This document shows positions 8,029 to 10,605 of a stretch of DNA of 10,605 nt, one piece after another. Each line of letters starts with the position of its first letter. Within the stretch, counting starts at the first letter, position 1. The stretch lies in the NCBI GenBank assembly GCA_023416545.1, contig JAEZHO010000150.1:1-10605 (forward strand), in the 5' to 3' direction. Under the pieces are notes generated by a model that was not told the origin of the DNA, did no database searches, and saw nothing but the letters and a program-made list of their open reading frames with translations. Both the position numbers and the translations under genes were made by a program. The stretch is from Pseudomonadota bacterium (GTDB taxonomy: Bacteria > Pseudomonadota > Alphaproteobacteria > Rhizobiales > Rhizobiaceae).

Positions 8029-8280
8029 GTCTACTCGTCAAACTGGAACGATTCGTACTGAGACACCAGCTTGGCGTGACTTCCTTCACAAAACCTAAAC
8101 TCTGAGAGCCCGGATCAGCATGTCCTCGGACCCGGGAATCGGGCTGCATCGACTTTCATCAATCGCTCCGGACTCTGCCTGTTCGGTAACCAGTCGCTAA
8201 CACTAAATTAATCACACCTTGCCAAATGTAACGGGAACCGCCTCGATGGCGCATAACAAAAAAAATCCGGCAGAGGCCTC
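8029..8280. other. Divergent non-coding interval upstream of the chemoreceptor
   Basis: This gap of about 250 bases separates the start of the small minus-strand gene from the start of the chemoreceptor, so it should hold promoters for both. It contains an A/T-rich patch at about 8199-8213 and a run of eight A residues at about 8258-8265. CTTGCC at 8218-8223 resembles a -35 element, but no good -10 follows at the right distance. I see no convincing operator, RNA gene or small coding frame in it. Confidence 0.4.
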
Positions 8281-9786
8281 ATGCAAGACCACCGCACATC
8301 AACCGATCTCCAAGACAGACTGCAGTTCGTTGGTCTCGACGCCGCGCAGTTGCGCAGCCTTTCCGGCATCCAGCCGCTCATCAGCCGGGTACTGGGTGGC
8401 GCACTCGACACCTTCTATGAGAAGATCACCCGTCACCCGCATACGGCCCGGTTCTTCAAGGACAAGTCTCACGTCACGCATGCTAAGTCCCGGCAGGAAA
8501 AGCACTGGGGCCTGATCGCCTCCGGGAAGTACCGAGACGACTACGTCGATGGCGTGACGAGCGTGGGGAAGACCCACGCGCGCATCGGCCTGGAGCCCCG
8601 CTGGTATATCGGCGGCTATGCACTCATCCTCGAACAGATCATCAAGGCGGTCGTTCATGAGGAACTGAAGGGCTTCCTGCACGGTCGCAAGGCCGAGAAG
8701 CTGACGAACGACCTTGCGGCCGTCACCAAGGCTGCCCTGGTCGATATGGACTATGCGATCACCGTCTATCTCGATGCCCTGACGGAGGAGCGCAACAGAC
8801 TGGAAGCCCAGCGCCAGGCCACCAAGGCCGAACAGGATACCGCCCTCTCGGCGCTCGCCGCGGTTCTTTCCAAGCTCGCAGAAGGTGACCTCACCTCTGA
8901 GGTTCGAGAGCAGCTCGCTCCCAGCTTCGACCCCCTGAAGATGAATTTCAACGAGTCGGTAGCGGCCCTCGAGGCTGCCATGCAGGAGATCAACCGATCC
9001 GTCGAAGAGGTTCGCGCAGAGGTCGATGGAATAGCATCGGCTACCGACAACATGGCCAAGCGGACGGAACATCAGGCGTCCGCGCTTGAGGAAAGCGCCG
9101 CGGCCTTAGAACAGATTACCACGATCTCCGGCCAATCCGCCAAGCGGGTCCGGGAGGTCCAGGCCGTCGTCCAGGAATCGGAATCCGAGACGGTCAAGTC
9201 GGGCGAGATCGTCAGGGAGGCGATTGCCGCAATGGTCGATATCGAAAGCTCCTCGCAGAAGATGAACCAGATCATCGGCGTCATCGACGAAATCGCCTTC
9301 CAGACCAATTTGCTGGCACTCAATGCCGGGGTCGAGGCCGCGCGCGCCGGCGAACAGGGCAAGGGTTTTGCCGTCGTCGCCCAGGAAGTCCGCGAACTGG
9401 CCCAGCGTTCTGCGGCGGCGGCAAAGGAAATCAAGGAACTGATTGATCGCTCCTCCGCGGACGTGAAGCGCGGCGTCGATCTGGTCAACCTTACGGGAGA
9501 ATCGCTTAGCTCCATCGGCAAGCGGGTGGGCTCGATCAACGAGAACATCGCGTCGCTGACGCAATCGGCGCAGGAACAGGCCTCCGGCATCGGGGAAATC
9601 AACTCGGCCGTGCGGAGCATGGATCAGATCACGCAGCAGAATGCCGCCTTGATGGAAGAGGCGAATGCATCCGTGGAGAGCCTTTCGGCAATCAGCGGAC
9701 GGTTGGCGGCGCTGGTCGGACGCTTCCGCATCACGGGAACGCCGAGGGACGCGTCGCGGCCCGCCCGGGCAAGAAAGGCGGCCTGA
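8281..9786 (+). CDS. Globin-coupled methyl-accepting chemotaxis protein (HemAT-like, soluble)
   Basis: A chemoreceptor of 501 aa without membrane helices, so it should act in the cytoplasm, where it would control CheA/CheW. Residues about 10-165 form a globin-coupled sensor domain. The proximal haem His is H99 in THARIGLEPRWY, aligning with the HIS-LRIGL-P-WY block of Bacillus HemAT. Y46 in ALDTFYEKI lines up with the distal B10 Tyr of that protein. A short HAMP-like linker (about 190-240, with KLAEGDLTSEV) leads into the signalling helices. The conserved hairpin tip is at about 336-372 (DEIAFQTNLLALNAGVEAAR, then GKGFAVVA). The basic tail ends in RKAA without a CheR-binding pentapeptide. By homology it likely senses O2 or another haem ligand for aerotaxis. 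The start is the first in-frame ATG, with a modest AGAGG just upstream. A terminator follows. Confidence 0.94.
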   Translation: MQDHRTSTDLQDRLQFVGLDAAQLRSLSGIQPLISRVLGGALDTFYEKITRHPHTARFFKDKSHVTHAKSRQEKHWGLIASGKYRDDYVDGVTSVGKTHARIGLEPRWYIGGYALILEQIIKAVVHEELKGFLHGRKAEKLTNDLAAVTKAALVDMDYAITVYLDALTEERNRLEAQRQATKAEQDTALSALAAVLSKLAEGDLTSEVREQLAPSFDPLKMNFNESVAALEAAMQEINRSVEEVRAEVDGIASATDNMAKRTEHQASALEESAAALEQITTISGQSAKRVREVQAVVQESESETVKSGEIVREAIAAMVDIESSSQKMNQIIGVIDEIAFQTNLLALNAGVEAARAGEQGKGFAVVAQEVRELAQRSAAAAKEIKELIDRSSADVKRGVDLVNLTGESLSSIGKRVGSINENIASLTQSAQEQASGIGEINSAVRSMDQITQQNAALMEEANASVESLSAISGRLAALVGRFRITGTPRDASRPARARKAA

Positions 9787-9837
9787 CGCATCCGCCGCCC
9801 CTCCGCGGGCGGGTGATGAGACGGGTGAAAAGATCAG

Positions 9838-9868
9838 GAAGCCTCTGGATGGAGGCTTCTTGTATTTT
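9838..9868 (+). terminator. Hairpin terminator after the chemoreceptor gene
   Basis: GAAGCCTC (9838-9845) pairs perfectly with GAGGCTTC (9852-9859) around a six-base loop, extendable by a G-U and an A-U pair. It is followed by TTGTATTTT. It sits about 50 bases after the chemoreceptor stop and before the next gene. The imperfect T tract makes it a moderately strong intrinsic terminator. Confidence 0.75.
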
Positions 9869-9915
9869 GGATACCGGATGCATAGAACAGCGCCAACTGA
9901 CCAAGCAGCGTCGAC

Positions 9916-9922
9916 AGGAAGG
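9916..9922 (+). promoter_or_regulatory. Ribosome binding site that favours a TTG start
   Basis: AGGAAGG at 9916-9922 lies six bases before the TTG at 9929 and is the strongest Shine-Dalgarno match in this gap. The alternative in-frame ATG at 9878 has no comparable site and lies ten bases after the terminator hairpin. Confidence 0.6.
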
Positions 9923-9928
9923 GCAGCC

Positions 9929-10605
9929 TTGTCCGCACCTTTTGTCCAACATCCCGATCTTTCCCGAAAGGGTGTCCTCGTAACCGGCGGCGGTTCGGGC
10001 ATCGGCGCCGCCTTGACTGCCGGCTTTGCCGCCCAGGGCGCCAAGGTCGCATTCATCGACGTTGCCGAGGAACCGAGCCGGAAACTGGCGGATGACTTGT
10101 CCCGCCGCTCGGAGCATCCGGTCACTTTCGTCAGGGCCGATTTGAGACGCGTCGAGCAGGCACAAGAGGCGGTGCGGCAGGCAACCGCGCTGCTTGGCTC
10201 CATGTCCGTGCTCGTCAACAATGCGGGCTGGGACGACCGACATGACGTGGAAGAGGTCACGGAAGCCTATTGGGACGAAAGCCAGGCCGTCAATCTGAAG
10301 CAGATGTTCTTCGTGACCCAGGCCGCGCTTCCCTCTCTTCGCCAGGAAAGCGGCGCTGCGATCATAAACTTCTCGTCGATCTCATACCTGCTCAACATGG
10401 GTGGTCTCCCCTCCTACGCGGCCGCCAAGGCGGGCATCGTCGGACTGACGAAAAGCCTCGCGGGTCGCCTCGGGCCTGAGGGTATCCGGGTGAATGCCAT
10501 CCTCCCCGGCATGATCGTCACCGAGCGCCAAAGGCGCCTCTGGCTGACGGAAGAGGGAATTTCCGAGACCGTCGGACGACAGTGCCTGAAGCGAGCCTTG
10601 ACCGA
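9929..10605 (+). CDS. Short-chain dehydrogenase, aldose 1-dehydrogenase-like, 3' end outside window
   Basis: The first 225 codons of a classical SDR oxidoreductase of usually about 250 aa; the frame is open at the right edge. Numbering from the TTG start, the NAD(P)-binding TGGGSGIG is at 19-26, NNAG at 97-100, the catalytic Ser at S150, and Y163 and K167 in SYAAAK. The segments NNAGWDDRH, AYWDE, and TERQ followed by a Trp and EEG...QCLK resemble, as I recall it, the Caulobacter NAD-dependent xylose dehydrogenase. An aldose 1-dehydrogenase (xylose, arabinose, galactose or fucose) is therefore the best guess, feeding a non-phosphorylating sugar pathway. The cofactor-strand end FIDVAEE carries an Asp that favours NAD over NADP. 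The TTG start is chosen for its strong ribosome site; the ATG at 9878 would add 17 residues. Substrate is inference. Confidence 0.88.
   Translation, partial: MSAPFVQHPDLSRKGVLVTGGGSGIGAALTAGFAAQGAKVAFIDVAEEPSRKLADDLSRRSEHPVTFVRADLRRVEQAQEAVRQATALLGSMSVLVNNAGWDDRHDVEEVTEAYWDESQAVNLKQMFFVTQAALPSLRQESGAAIINFSSISYLLNMGGLPSYAAAKAGIVGLTKSLAGRLGPEGIRVNAILPGMIVTERQRRLWLTEEGISETVGRQCLKRALT

Noticed and set aside
7777..8061. A 94-aa plus-strand frame
   Set aside because: It overlaps the better minus-strand candidate, has no family resemblance that I can see and no clear ribosome site.
8131..8143. CCCG/CGGG mini-hairpin upstream of the chemoreceptor
   Set aside because: A four-base-pair stem in GC-rich DNA is expected by chance.
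8234..8265. GGAAC resembling the -35 half of a general stress (EcfG) promoter
   Set aside because: No matching GTT -10 half is found 16-19 bases downstream.

Overview
The window looks like a chromosome or large-replicon segment of an alphaproteobacterium, most likely a member of the Rhizobiaceae or a close relative. The evidence is GC-rich DNA with strong G/C third-position bias, alphaproteobacterial protein styles throughout, and an alternative fused terminal oxidase, a CHASE-PAS-GGDEF-EAL protein and a soluble globin-coupled chemoreceptor. The genus assignment is inference. I see no rRNA, tRNA, CRISPR array, insertion sequence or phage gene.

Layout. (1) 1-2878: a terminal-oxidase operon fragment. 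A fused cytochrome c oxidase subunit I/III (837 aa) is followed, with a 4-nt ATGA overlap, by a 117-aa three-helix membrane protein of unknown function. The first 18 bases probably hold the last codons of an upstream gene, possibly subunit II, also joined by ATGA. (2) 3081-4832: a SulP-family anion permease with a C-terminal STAS domain. (3) 4973-7666: a membrane-bound CHASE-PAS-GGDEF-EAL protein for cyclic-di-GMP turnover. (4) 7667-8280: a mostly non-coding interval with one small gene on the minus strand (DUF6074-like). (5) 8281-9786: a cytoplasmic methyl-accepting chemotaxis protein with an N-terminal haem globin sensor, followed by a hairpin terminator. (6) 9929 to the right edge: the first 225 codons of a short-chain dehydrogenase resembling aldose (xylose-type) 1-dehydrogenases, cut by the window end.

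How the genes may work together: the oxidase genes form one translationally coupled unit. The others are separated by gaps of about 110-250 bases and are probably independent transcription units. A loose theme is oxygen and redox adaptation (alternative oxidase, oxygen-type globin chemoreceptor, cyclic-di-GMP switch), but this is inferred from proximity only. The most unusual sequence-level observation is that the oxidase keeps every metal ligand, the Tyr crosslink and the channel Glu, but has Gln in place of the K-channel Lys and lacks two of the D-channel Asn residues. I did not find a clearly undescribed multi-gene system. The best candidate for new biology is this divergent oxidase plus its small coupled membrane partner.
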